In this document: positions 29,717-39,018 of the stretch, in pieces
Layout: each line of letters begins with the position of its first letter
How positions within the stretch are numbered: position 1 is the stretch's first letter
Source: Oscillatoria princeps RMCB-10
GTDB lineage: Bacteria; Cyanobacteriota; Cyanobacteriia; Cyanobacteriales; Oscillatoriaceae
Assembly: GCA_019359235.1 (NCBI GenBank)
Contig: JAHHHT010000009.1
Span: forward strand, 62,001 to 126,000
DNA: 64,000 nt
Direction: 5' to 3'
Program-made: the position numbers and the translations under genes
The notes under the pieces: generated by a model
Databases searched by the model: none
Told to the model about the DNA's origin: nothing
Seen by the model: the letters and a program-made list of their open reading frames with translations, nothing else

Positions 29717-29859
29717 GATCCAGCGGTTTTCAAGGAAGTGAAGTACAAATATAGCAGTTTGCATGCTAGTGAGATATAGTTCGTTCCGGTATGCCTTTAA
29801 GACGCACCCTAAGTTTTCCAGATTTTCTGCAAAGCGGATCTAACACTTATTTGGGGACG

Positions 29860-29874
29860 GCTATCTAAATAGAA
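29860..29874 (+). promoter_or_regulatory. Shared palindromic box, copy 3
   Basis: GCTATCTAAATAGAA, identical to the box at 28952, here 122 bp upstream of the ATG at 29996 because extra sequence separates it from the gene. Confidence 0.45.
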
Positions 29875-29995
29875 CAATATCTGCGCCAAAGTCCAGTATA
29901 GCGCTATATGTAGGCGGTAAGCATGCTTGCTATACTACCTGTAGAGTTTCTGCGTAAGTCCTGCAGAAAAGAGATTCAGAAGTGGGAGGAAAGTT

Positions 29996-30718
29996 ATGAG
30001 CGCTGAAGAAGAGTTACTAAGACTGTACGCTACAGGAAACAGAGATTTTCGAGGCATAGACCTGAGCGACCTCGATTTTAGTGGGGCCACACTCAAGAAT
30101 GCAAATTTTGCGGGATCTCAACTCAGAGGGACTAATTTAGAGTCAGCAAATTTGGATGATACTTGTTTTAATGGGGCTGAGCTAATAAACGCAAATTTGG
30201 ATAATGCTAGCCTGAAAACAGCCAGCTTAAAAGGAGCCGATCTTTCTAAATCTAGCTTGACACAAACGAATTTTGTCAGCGCTAATTTGTGCGGAGCTGT
30301 CCTCCTGAATACAACTTTAAAGCAAACAAACTTATGGCAAGCTAGGCTTAACGGGGCTTACTTGTGCGCGCATTTTGAAGAGACTAATTTGAAAAATGCT
30401 GAATTGATAGGAGCTAATTTAAGCGAATCTCTCTTAGAAGGAACCAATTTACAAAATGCGGATATGAGCGGCGCTTATATCTTGGAAGTTATGGCTATCG
30501 AAGTCGATCTAAGTTATGCGAAACTACATGGCGCTCGGCTGCAAGCAGAGATGAGAAATGTTAACCTGAGCGGCGCTAGTTTGATAGGAGCCGAACTGTT
30601 TGGAGGCATAGATGTAAGCGAAAAAATAATTCAATGGCTCGAAAGTAATGGCGTAATTTTTAAGAACACCACCATGCCCTGTGGCAGAATCTATACGAGT
30701 GCTTCTTTTCTTGGGTGA
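29996..30718 (+). CDS. Pentapeptide-repeat protein, paralog pair member 2
   Basis: A 240-residue protein, cap EELLRLYATGNRDFRGIDLSD, repeats and C-terminus IIQWLESNGVIFKNTTMPCG. It aligns without gaps to 28994-29716 and shares SQLRGTNLESANLD, LKQTNLWQARLNGAYLCA and other blocks, so the pair comes from a recent tandem duplication of about 1.0 kb. Ribosome site GGGAGG at 29983-29988. About 100 bp present upstream here are missing upstream of the other copy. Confidence 0.92.
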   Translation: MSAEEELLRLYATGNRDFRGIDLSDLDFSGATLKNANFAGSQLRGTNLESANLDDTCFNGAELINANLDNASLKTASLKGADLSKSSLTQTNFVSANLCGAVLLNTTLKQTNLWQARLNGAYLCAHFEETNLKNAELIGANLSESLLEGTNLQNADMSGAYILEVMAIEVDLSYAKLHGARLQAEMRNVNLSGASLIGAELFGGIDVSEKIIQWLESNGVIFKNTTMPCGRIYTSASFLG

Positions 30719-30888
30719 GATCCAGCGGTTTTCAAGTGAATGAAGTGCAAATATCTGCAACGCCGCTTCGGACTGCTTTTGGCTGACGGCACAACCTGTA
30801 GAGCAGACATCCGTAGCCGCCCCGGAAAGGCATCTTGACCTGGCGCGGAAGTGCGACAACATTTGAAAACCGCTCTCTTGTCTGAGCT

Positions 30889-33800
30889 TTAAAGCTGCAA
30901 AGGTGTTTTCATAACAGGGTTAAGAGCGGGAAGAAGGTCAAAGTTTGTTAAGCGCTCTATATCTTCAGTTATAACTGTCCAGTTAAGCCAATTTCGCCAC
31001 TGGTTTAAGTTAGTAAAATCGGGGCGATGTCGCTCATCTGGTAGCAAATTATTTAAGGGATGCGGTATCGGGTTCGGAAATATTGTCGAACCAGGTAAGG
31101 TTTTGGGTTGGGGTATATTAGGGGTCATCACAGAAATCACCATAGCATTGATCTGCCTATCTTCCATAATCCCATCAATTGCCTCTGGTATAACTTTTTG
31201 CTCAAAGTTTTCTGAACTCACACCTAGCTCTTCAAGGGATTTTTCAATATCTTTTACCCCCAAGCCTGGACGGTCTAAAGCTAAAATGTTTTTCCAAGTA
31301 TAACTCGGCACATTGATGCCTTTGTCGCTAATACTACTGGAAATATCAGGATGATTTGATGTTCCATAGCCACCGGCAGTAATGTACAGTTCCATATCCC
31401 GTTCTTGTGCCAGACTCTGGCTAAGCTCTTCCAGGTTATACCAGGCTGTATTGAATGTATTGTTTCCATAGGCTTGTGGAATGGCATTCGTTGTGAGAAA
31501 GGTTGATATAATATCTTTTTCAGTCCGATTCCTGTGCTGAGACGCAATCATATGACCCGTAACTATCGGAGAGGAGATGTACTCGTAATCTTGCCCTGTT
31601 ACTGATACAAAAAAAGCGGGAAGAGTTCGGTCAGGATTCCAAGTGTTTCTTCTTGGTTTTGTACCAAGCCAAGAACTATTGAGTTGCCAGCTTACCCAAT
31701 TAGGCGTTTTGATATTGCTATTGTAAGAAACCGCATATTGGGGCTTTTCTAACAGATAGTTCGCCGGCTGGGTTAAATCGGGTCTCGCTTCCTGACCGTA
31801 GTAAGTTGGATTGCCAAATTTGAGATGAGCGCTCTTGAAGAAAACATCATCCAAGAAAGCTGCGCCATCACCTACCAATTCAAATTTAAGGCTTGCCAAC
31901 TTCCCTCGTAAGTTTCGCAAGGCAGGGCTGTCACTATCATCAATGTGGAAAGTTTCAAACCCGCTCGTTCCAAACCCAACCTTAAATCTATCTTCAAGGT
32001 AAGAGTTGAGGTTTGAGTTCGCACCGTCATTAGCGATGGGTTTAGTCAGAGAGATAGTTCCGATAGTTTGATAGCTTGCATCGTTTTCCCCTTTTATAGA
32101 AACCTTGAGCTGTCCGCCGGTTAGTTGGGGGACATAGAGACTGAATCGCAATGCGCCCCAGTCGGGGACAATAAATCGGCTGTGCGTAATTTGTTTCAAT
32201 CCATCTCCGGACAGCATCAAAGCATAGTTAGGCTGATTTGGAGTGTAGCCCACACCCTTTAAGTAATTGCTATTTAACCCAATGCTACTCCACTCAACCA
32301 GATGCTGCTGCGACACATCTTGTCCACCATTATAGAAAGACCAGCCCGGAATGCTCTGGCTTGAGCGGAGAGCGCTAATCGCATCAAAATTCCCATTAAA
32401 GAGAGTCGGAACCGCAAAGTCGCCCCGCATCCTAGCTTCAGCGGTATTGTCCTCACTTACTGGAGTGCGAATCCCAAGAAGCGGATCTCGGCGCTTGTCC
32501 TTACCGCCCCCTAAAACTGAGTGGAACCAACCCGTTCCAATCCCCTCCCAAGGAGCATTTTGAGAGCCGTGGATAAAAGGATATCCCCTGTAATCGGGCG
32601 TGTACCAAATCCTGTCACTGTTGGGAGTCCGGTCAGCCGGCTCCAAATCCCCAAGCCGTCGGTAGATATACTCTCCATCCTTTGCCGGAAGTTGACTTCC
32701 GCTGAGGTTAGCCGTTCCCGCATACCAAGCTAGAGCCTGCCTGTGGTTGCCACCTTTTTTGTCATCCACTTCAGTAAATCCAGCCCAGTTACCCAGAGAT
32801 ACATTCAAATCCGCTCCCTCAATCTCCCGACCATTAAATGTGAAAGTTTTCGGTTCAGTTGCCGGAATTACATCCTGGTAGTAATTGTCCGCAAAAGTAA
32901 CATTTTCCCAAACCTTCACCTGTGGGTCGCGAACGCTTTGAGACCACAAAGACTCCTGCGAGAAGTCGTGGGGGTCAACTGTCGTCATCTGGATATCGGG
33001 AAAACCATTAGAGTAATCGGTTTTCGGATCTTTCGGAAAGAACGTACCCAAGCGCTGAATAATCTCACTGTTAATCACAGCGCCCTGGCCGAAGCCAATA
33101 AAGTGTAGCGGTGATTGGAATAGAGAGCCCAGATTGCGAGTTAACTCTCCTTTGTTATTGTACAACTCCAGCCCTGAGCCACTACTCTCTCCCACAGTGC
33201 CTCCTAAGGACTGATCCAGCTGCACCAGTGAGGCAAAAAAGGCATCCGCCGCCGCCTCAGCAAACCCAGAATTTAAAGCGGTTTCTGCAGGGGAGTGCTC
33301 CCATCCCGGAATCAGCACTAGGGGTTTGCCGAGTTTAGGGCTCCCACTTCCTTTCACAGGATTCCACTTGCCGGTTTCGGAATTATAGCTCACAATCGAA
33401 CCGCCGTCTGAGACAATCTGCTTGGCCATTGCCTCGAATTGCTGGTCAATCTTGTATCCTGAGATAGGTTCAAACCCGCGAGTCAAGACAGTCACGCTAC
33501 TAAATGCGTTGGGGTTAGAAGCTTCTGGGAGCGGAGTCGTAAACTGCTCATCCTCAAAAATATAGCTGGATTTCCCCGTAACCTTGGCCTTAACAGCCCA
33601 GTGGTAGGTCTGGCCCGCCGTTAGCATCCGGTCATCGGGAAGGGTAAATTGATACTTGGAACCCGGTTGACTTTGACTGCCGCCATTCCAAGTCCACGCA
33701 CCATTCTTCCATGTAGCGGTGAGGACGCGATTGGGATTGTAATCCACTCCTTTTATTCCATTAGTGGGCTTCCACTTCTCTGGAAGCAGCCCATTCTGCT

Positions 33801-36800
33801 TGTCAAACACACTGACATATAGATTGATTTCCTCAACCTTCTCATCCTGAACAGGATCGATGCAAACCTGCCCGGGTAACTCGCCTTCCTTTTTGCCCTC
33901 TAAATTCCATGTAAAGGTGGGCTTTAGGGGGTCGCCCGTCACGTCAACCGGCAGCAAATTCAGCGGGTTTCTCACTGAGGCCATAGCGACGCTGAAAGGA
34001 GTCCCGCCCGTTGTTATCGGACCCGTGTTGGAACCGGCAGGCACCCCATAGGGAACCTTATTCAACATAAAGCTTACCGGATTTCCCACATCCTTAAAAT
34101 CAGCAGCAATACTGATATTCGGATTGAGGTCGTCAATCGGTGTCGAACTTAGCTGAGCGCTTGTTTTCTCATTTAACGTTTTAAGAATTTCCCTGACATC
34201 AAAAGTGAAGGTACTCTGTATCCCCGGATAAGTGGCAAACAGATATCGGTTATCGCTGGAGAGAGCCAGACCGCTTGTCAGTCCATTCGGAATGGGCCGC
34301 GTAGCCGCCACAAGCTCAGGAGTGTCTCCCAAAGCATTTTTAATAATCCCAATATTACTGCCGGCTCTCACCCCATCAATACTTGCAGACCCAGAGCCAA
34401 AATTTCGACCGTTCCGACCGGCAACAAAAGCATAATCCGCGCCAGTCTCTTCGTCGCGCATTACCGTAACCGCAACGCCTTCATTGACATCAAAGTAATC
34501 CGTAGCGAAACCTAAACCCAAAGAAGCGTACTTTACGGTAGCAGCAAAACTTAGTGGGTCATTGTTGGTAACTGTCAGCACGCCATAGCCTTGGAAGTCC
34601 TGATTGCGGTTGGTGAAAGCCATTTTCATTGGTTCAGGAGTCGCCGAGATGCCCTCCGTTACAAAACCCGCCTCAATCTTGCCAATCTGCTGGTGCCACT
34701 TGCGAGGGTTTTGTGCCGCATCAATAGGACGGTCTTGCGGGTCGATATTGATGACTAAAATCTGCCCTTTACCGGAACTAGAACCATTGGGCGTAGTGAC
34801 AAATAGCCGAGTTCCATCACTATTGATTGCCATCTGGCGCAACCCCTGAGGTGCGCCGTCAAGCTGAATCGTCTTAATGCAGGTGTTATAATTCTGAGAG
34901 AACGGGTCAATATCCACCACGTAGAGAGCTGCTTTGTCCGAATCCGCAATATAGGCATATTCGTCGCTAGAGTCTATTACAATTGTGAATGGCCTAGCCT
35001 TCTCAGGCAAATTAATCGGATTCATTCCCTCTATGTCGGGATTGGTATCCAGCTGCTTCAGACCCATCACATCCACCACCGCGACTCTTCCCGACTGCTG
35101 TAGCGGTATATAAGCGCGAGAGCCGTTGCCAGTCACAGCTGCGTATCTTGGCCCGTCTACCTTGTCGCTAGTACCTACGGGAATATTAGCTTGCAGCAAA
35201 TCAAAGCTGCTCGTCTGTTCAACTACTTGTCGCGAATTGAGGGCATTGATAACGCTGACTCCATCTCCTCCCGCCCTGGGCACTAATGCCAGCTCAACGC
35301 AAGGATCTACTGGAATCTTGACAGGTTCAGTCTCCAACTCTTCTTGCGTGCCAATAATCGAAGTCGTCCTTTTCTTGACAGCAATTTCCGCTTCCCGGTA
35401 AGGGACAAAATCGCTCTTGACCGCAATCAGACCCGACTCTTCATCCAGTTGAGTCAGGTGGGGGAGTACAGTTCCCGCATATTCTTTCCCGCCGTAAATA
35501 AAATTGACAGTCAGGTCCTCCAGATTAGTCCCAAACTTGCCTGACAGGTACACAACTCGCCCTTCAACAAGTCCGGTATTCCCCTGCTGTGGCGGTACTG
35601 TCACCTCAACTTTATTGATGACGGGGGCTGTGGGAATTTGGGGCGGGTTCGGTATTTCGGCGGAAAGAGTAGCGAGCTGACCGGGATTGAGCTGGACACC
35701 GGATGGGGTGGTGTAGGGCAATCCGACTTTGGGGATTGTCAGCACACTCACGGATCTTTCAGCCGCATCATATAGCAGCGGAACCCCCGCTAAAAGCACT
35801 CCACCGGCAACTGACGCTGCCAAGCCGAAGCCTGAAGGCGCAAGTTTAGGATCTGCAGCTATCGCTACCCCAGCTACTATCAAGGCGACACTGGCTACGT
35901 GGGTGCCAATTGCAAATTGCAAACGCTCTACCGAATACTCAAACTTGGGAATAGCGATAGTGTATTCCCCTGATTGATAGGCACCCTTCCACGGCGGCGA
36001 AGCGGTGCGAATCATGCCATCAGAACCTACAGTCCCGGATTCCTCTACCATCCAAATCGGGTTGAAGGTGCCGGTAGAGTCTGGCAGCTCTCCTTTCCGC
36101 AGGAAGAAGACTTCTGTACCGGCTTCTAACCCAGCCGGTGCGGGAATTGCCAGTTGAACCGGCACCTTCATCGGGTCATCCCCAGCATCTAAATTGAACG
36201 CACCGGCCAACCCCAAACCCTCAGGAATGGGCAGCGATAAATCTTCCCGACTCAGCGGAGTCAAGCTGACAGTTGTGTCCGACTCTAGAGCGCCAGGAGC
36301 CACCATTACCATTGAGCCATCAGAAGCTCGCACCACACCCCCATCCGCTCCCAAAGTTGCCGGTCCAAGCTGCGGATTTTGCACCCGGATTGGAATTACT
36401 TCTACCGCTGAGCCATTGCTAACCGTTACAGTTGCGTCCCCCGACTTCAACGCGGTAACTAACCCATCCTCACTCACGCTCAGCACCGAGGGGTCACTCA
36501 CCTCATATCGCGTTCCCGACTCATCAGTATTTAAGTCAGGCGAATTGGGCAATTCGTTTACCCTCACCGACAATTGCCGCGTCCCCCCAACCGGCAGAGA
36601 AATCGCATCCGGGTACGGATCTAGCCCATAGAGTTGGGCGAGATCCACACTAAATTGTACTTCACTGTCCAAACTGCCTGAATCATTGGTCGCCGCCGGC
36701 ACAAGGGTGAAGCGAATCCCCTCAAACCCCGACACATTGCCATTTTCATCTATCGCCCGCAAATAAAGGGTGTGACTTCCCTCTGACAGCGACCCGCCAA

Positions 36801-37746
36801 ATATTTCCTCTAAGGCGTTGCGGTCTAATAAAAACGTTCCATCCTCCGCCAGCCGGCTGGCAATCTCAGTAAAACTCTCCACCGGCATCCCCTCAAAACC
36901 GGCACGCAAGCTGAAAATCCCGCTGACATCGAGCGCAGTACCGGAAATCGTCGGGTCAGAGGTAATCCCATCTGCAGTGTCCTCTCCCGTATCGTTCTCT
37001 AGATATGCCGCAATTTCTGGCGGTTCGGTGTCCGCTGAATTGATTTCATCTAAAATTTGTCCCCCCAAAACTGTCCCGCGCCAGTCTAGGGAGGGTGCAA
37101 TCACATTATTTACCGATGGGGCTTTGCCAGTCGCGCCGGCGACCTGGAACATCACATCATTGTAATCCTTATCCGCACCGGCATTCACCTGCATATCTTC
37201 AAGAGCGAAAGCATACCCATTGCCGGTGACATCAGCTATCTGCCCAGAATTGAAAGCATCTCTGGGGTCAGCTGTCGCTAATGAGAACAGGGGGCGGCGC
37301 GTGCCGGTCAGTGCCGGATTGTTAAAGACATCCTGTATCCTATTCCGGGGGGCTAAAATAATCCCAAACTCATCCCCGGGATTCATGGAGACTGTCTTTA
37401 CGCCCTGGTATGTCCCCTTGTTCCAATTTTGCGGCTCAGCCCCCAAAATGCCGGTCAACTTAGCGCCTTCCGTGAAGTCAGAGATTCCCACATGCCCCTC
37501 TGAAGAATTACTCAGCGCCCGCCGCGCGGCTTCTTTGACAAAAGCACTGTGATCGGTCAGGAAAGCCGACATCCCCTTCAGGTTAAAGATGCCTACCTCT
37601 CCCTCATAGAAGCCGCCATCAAACAGATAACTTATATCGACTTTCCCCGTTGGGCCTACTTTAAACACTCCCGACTCAAAGGGGCTGTTATTGCTGGGGG
37701 CTAGGGGCTGTCCTGTGAGCGGGTCAGTGTTGGTTGTGGGACTCAC
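30889..37746 (-). CDS. Giant mosaic protein: DUF4114, Ig-like, propeller, NucA-like nuclease
   Basis: A 2285-residue protein. Order: DUF4114-type domain (~20-205, FALEDMQVNAGADKDYND); bacterial Ig-like Big_2 (~375-455, VLSVSEDGLVTALKSGDATVTV); ZU5-like domain (~465-555); a hydrophobic stretch (~655-700); YncE-like beta-propeller (~840-1250, repeated phrases such as EYAYIADSDKAALYVVDID); fibronectin-like region (~1290-1440); alpha/beta-hydrolase-like domain (~1470-1650) whose nucleophile elbow reads GFGQG without Ser; a jelly-roll-like region (~1790-1975); and a NucA/DNA-RNA non-specific endonuclease-like domain (~1982-2285: KPQYAVSYN, NWVSWQLNSSWLG, VTGHM, TTNAIPQAYGNN, ELYITAGGYG). Catalytic DRGH is altered to VTGH at ~2062-2065, His retained. 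Probably extracellular. The GTG start overlaps the small gene upstream; see 37724-38041. Confidence 0.85.
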   Translation of the reverse strand: MSPTTNTDPLTGQPLAPSNNSPFESGVFKVGPTGKVDISYLFDGGFYEGEVGIFNLKGMSAFLTDHSAFVKEAARRALSNSSEGHVGISDFTEGAKLTGILGAEPQNWNKGTYQGVKTVSMNPGDEFGIILAPRNRIQDVFNNPALTGTRRPLFSLATADPRDAFNSGQIADVTGNGYAFALEDMQVNAGADKDYNDVMFQVAGATGKAPSVNNVIAPSLDWRGTVLGGQILDEINSADTEPPEIAAYLENDTGEDTADGITSDPTISGTALDVSGIFSLRAGFEGMPVESFTEIASRLAEDGTFLLDRNALEEIFGGSLSEGSHTLYLRAIDENGNVSGFEGIRFTLVPAATNDSGSLDSEVQFSVDLAQLYGLDPYPDAISLPVGGTRQLSVRVNELPNSPDLNTDESGTRYEVSDPSVLSVSEDGLVTALKSGDATVTVSNGSAVEVIPIRVQNPQLGPATLGADGGVVRASDGSMVMVAPGALESDTTVSLTPLSREDLSLPIPEGLGLAGAFNLDAGDDPMKVPVQLAIPAPAGLEAGTEVFFLRKGELPDSTGTFNPIWMVEESGTVGSDGMIRTASPPWKGAYQSGEYTIAIPKFEYSVERLQFAIGTHVASVALIVAGVAIAADPKLAPSGFGLAASVAGGVLLAGVPLLYDAAERSVSVLTIPKVGLPYTTPSGVQLNPGQLATLSAEIPNPPQIPTAPVINKVEVTVPPQQGNTGLVEGRVVYLSGKFGTNLEDLTVNFIYGGKEYAGTVLPHLTQLDEESGLIAVKSDFVPYREAEIAVKKRTTSIIGTQEELETEPVKIPVDPCVELALVPRAGGDGVSVINALNSRQVVEQTSSFDLLQANIPVGTSDKVDGPRYAAVTGNGSRAYIPLQQSGRVAVVDVMGLKQLDTNPDIEGMNPINLPEKARPFTIVIDSSDEYAYIADSDKAALYVVDIDPFSQNYNTCIKTIQLDGAPQGLRQMAINSDGTRLFVTTPNGSSSGKGQILVINIDPQDRPIDAAQNPRKWHQQIGKIEAGFVTEGISATPEPMKMAFTNRNQDFQGYGVLTVTNNDPLSFAATVKYASLGLGFATDYFDVNEGVAVTVMRDEETGADYAFVAGRNGRNFGSGSASIDGVRAGSNIGIIKNALGDTPELVAATRPIPNGLTSGLALSSDNRYLFATYPGIQSTFTFDVREILKTLNEKTSAQLSSTPIDDLNPNISIAADFKDVGNPVSFMLNKVPYGVPAGSNTGPITTGGTPFSVAMASVRNPLNLLPVDVTGDPLKPTFTWNLEGKKEGELPGQVCIDPVQDEKVEEINLYVSVFDKQNGLLPEKWKPTNGIKGVDYNPNRVLTATWKNGAWTWNGGSQSQPGSKYQFTLPDDRMLTAGQTYHWAVKAKVTGKSSYIFEDEQFTTPLPEASNPNAFSSVTVLTRGFEPISGYKIDQQFEAMAKQIVSDGGSIVSYNSETGKWNPVKGSGSPKLGKPLVLIPGWEHSPAETALNSGFAEAAADAFFASLVQLDQSLGGTVGESSGSGLELYNNKGELTRNLGSLFQSPLHFIGFGQGAVINSEIIQRLGTFFPKDPKTDYSNGFPDIQMTTVDPHDFSQESLWSQSVRDPQVKVWENVTFADNYYQDVIPATEPKTFTFNGREIEGADLNVSLGNWAGFTEVDDKKGGNHRQALAWYAGTANLSGSQLPAKDGEYIYRRLGDLEPADRTPNSDRIWYTPDYRGYPFIHGSQNAPWEGIGTGWFHSVLGGGKDKRRDPLLGIRTPVSEDNTAEARMRGDFAVPTLFNGNFDAISALRSSQSIPGWSFYNGGQDVSQQHLVEWSSIGLNSNYLKGVGYTPNQPNYALMLSGDGLKQITHSRFIVPDWGALRFSLYVPQLTGGQLKVSIKGENDASYQTIGTISLTKPIANDGANSNLNSYLEDRFKVGFGTSGFETFHIDDSDSPALRNLRGKLASLKFELVGDGAAFLDDVFFKSAHLKFGNPTYYGQEARPDLTQPANYLLEKPQYAVSYNSNIKTPNWVSWQLNSSWLGTKPRRNTWNPDRTLPAFFVSVTGQDYEYISSPIVTGHMIASQHRNRTEKDIISTFLTTNAIPQAYGNNTFNTAWYNLEELSQSLAQERDMELYITAGGYGTSNHPDISSSISDKGINVPSYTWKNILALDRPGLGVKDIEKSLEELGVSSENFEQKVIPEAIDGIMEDRQINAMVISVMTPNIPQPKTLPGSTIFPNPIPHPLNNLLPDERHRPDFTNLNQWRNWLNWTVITEDIERLTNFDLLPALNPVMKTPLQL

Positions 37747-38041
37747 CTCCAGAATATACGTCGCCGCTTACCCGAGAGATTTCAATCGAGTAGTCCCCCG
37801 CAATTAAGGCATCGGCATTAATCGCTTCTGGAGTTGTTCCGCTATTAGATGATGTGCGCAGTACAGAGCCGGTGCTGTCCAGCAATTTTATATCCGCATT
37901 GGCGCTCAATTTGCCCACAGACAGACTGAAACTGCCCGGTGCGTCCAGAGTAAGCCGGTAAATGTCTGTTGGTTCGGCACTCAAGACATTGCCGATATAT
38001 GTTTCGCTGCTTTCTAGGGAGCCAATATTGAAGTCGGACAT
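37724..38041 (-). CDS. PPC-like domain, probably the detached N-terminus of the giant gene
   Basis: A 105-residue frame starting ATG 38041 behind GAGGTGA. It reads as one bacterial pre-peptidase C-terminal (PPC)-type domain: TYIGNVLSAEPTDIYRLTL, GSFSLSVGKLSANADIKLLDSTG, LIAGDYSIEISRVSGD. It ends in SGGESHNQH, overlapping by 23 bp the GTG of the giant gene in another frame. Removing one G in GGAGGTGAG would fuse the two as SG-VSPTTNTDP. A one-base frameshift, in nature or assembly, is the simplest reading; coupled translation of two proteins is the alternative. PPC domains usually sit at the ends of larger secreted proteins, which favours the fusion. Confidence 0.75.
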   Translation of the reverse strand: MSDFNIGSLESSETYIGNVLSAEPTDIYRLTLDAPGSFSLSVGKLSANADIKLLDSTGSVLRTSSNSGTTPEAINADALIAGDYSIEISRVSGDVYSGGESHNQH

Positions 38042-38419
38042 CACTCACCTCGCCTGCAAAGTACGCACCATCAAGTTGCAGTGTCAGTAACTGCTCGAAT
38101 CTCTCCCTCACACCTGTCGGGAGCGGCTGACTTGTTTTTTACTGTAGCGAGTTTTTTTTGGCTGTCAAACTTCTGCGCGTTAAGCCGGTGCCGATGGCAG
38201 TTTTTCTGCAATCTTTTAGATTAGTCTTTTTTTGAATGCCGGTTGAGCGCCATCACAGAATATTTTTTTTTGATTCAACAGCCGGAGTTTTGAAGAGTGT
38301 CCTGCAATCCTCAGCCCTGAGGGAGCGTTTTTAGGACGCCTGAGGTGGCAAAAATAAGAAAATTCAATGAATCTACAGGAAATTATTAAAAATTTATATA
38401 GTTGCCGGTGGGGCTGGGG
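38042..38419. other. Intergenic upstream of the giant gene
   Basis: No gene seen. T-rich tracts at 38133-38160 and 38228-38275 are the only conspicuous features. Confidence 0.5.
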
Positions 38420-38480
38420 TAGGGGCGGGTTTACCAGCATCTGAACTTCGCAGCAGACTTCTTGGATAAACCCGCCCCTA
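38420..38480. repeat. 61-bp inverted-repeat element, TAGGGGCGGG family
   Basis: Bounded by TAGGGGCGGGTTTA and TAAACCCGCCCCTA (14-bp perfect inverted repeats). A second 61-bp copy with the same ends lies at 43744-43804. It is followed by two GGGCTTTAGCCC hairpins (38490-38535). Confidence 0.8.
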
Positions 38481-38660
38481 CAAACCTTTGGGCTTTAGCC
38501 CAACTACAAACTTTGGGCTTTAGCCCAACTACGAACTTTGGACTGCCCTTTAACACTTAAAAGGTGCCGGTGTCAAGGGGGAATCTCTGAAAAAAGACTC
38601 TTCTTAATCAACTCTTAAGCTTCGTACCCGTCTTTTGGCCCATCGCTCTCACTCGGAACG

Positions 38661-38933
38661 CCATCGTCCGAGCTCTGAGGTCCATCGTCCGAGCTCTGAG
38701 CTCCATCGTCCGAGCTCTGAGCTCCATCGTCCGAGCTCTGAGCTCCATCGTCCGAGCTCTGAGCTCCATCCTCCGAGCTCGGAGCTCCATCCTCCGAGCT
38801 CCGAACTCCATCGGTCGAGTTCCGAACTCCATCGGTCGAGCTCCGAACTCCATCGGTCGAGTTCTGAGCTCCATCGGTCGAGCTCTGAGCTCCATCGGTC
38901 GAGTTCCGAACTCCATCGGTCGAATACAGCAGG
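38661..38933. repeat. 21-bp minisatellite, 13 copies
   Basis: CCATCG recurs every 21 bp from 38661 to 38913; the consensus is CCATCGTCCGAGCTCTGAG plus two bases, with a second sub-type containing GGTCGAG. As 21 is a multiple of three, several frames stay open on both strands (for example DGAQSS and ELHRPSS), but none has a ribosome site or family resemblance. It lies just after ilvD. Confidence 0.95.
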
Positions 38934-38940
38934 CCATAAC

Positions 38941-39000
38941 CCGTAGGGCAGGCGTCCCGCCTACCCCCGCAGGACAGGCAAGATGCCTGTCCTACAGGGG
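38941..39000. repeat. Dispersed hairpin repeat (GCAGGCG/GACAGGC type)
   Basis: Two adjacent inverted repeats: GTAGGGCAGGCG against CGCCTAC, and AGGACAGGCA/TGCCTGTCCT with a 3-base loop. This type of element is common between cyanobacterial genes and may end the ilvD transcript. Confidence 0.65.
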
Positions 39001-39018
39001 TGGGGTTCATCTCACCGG

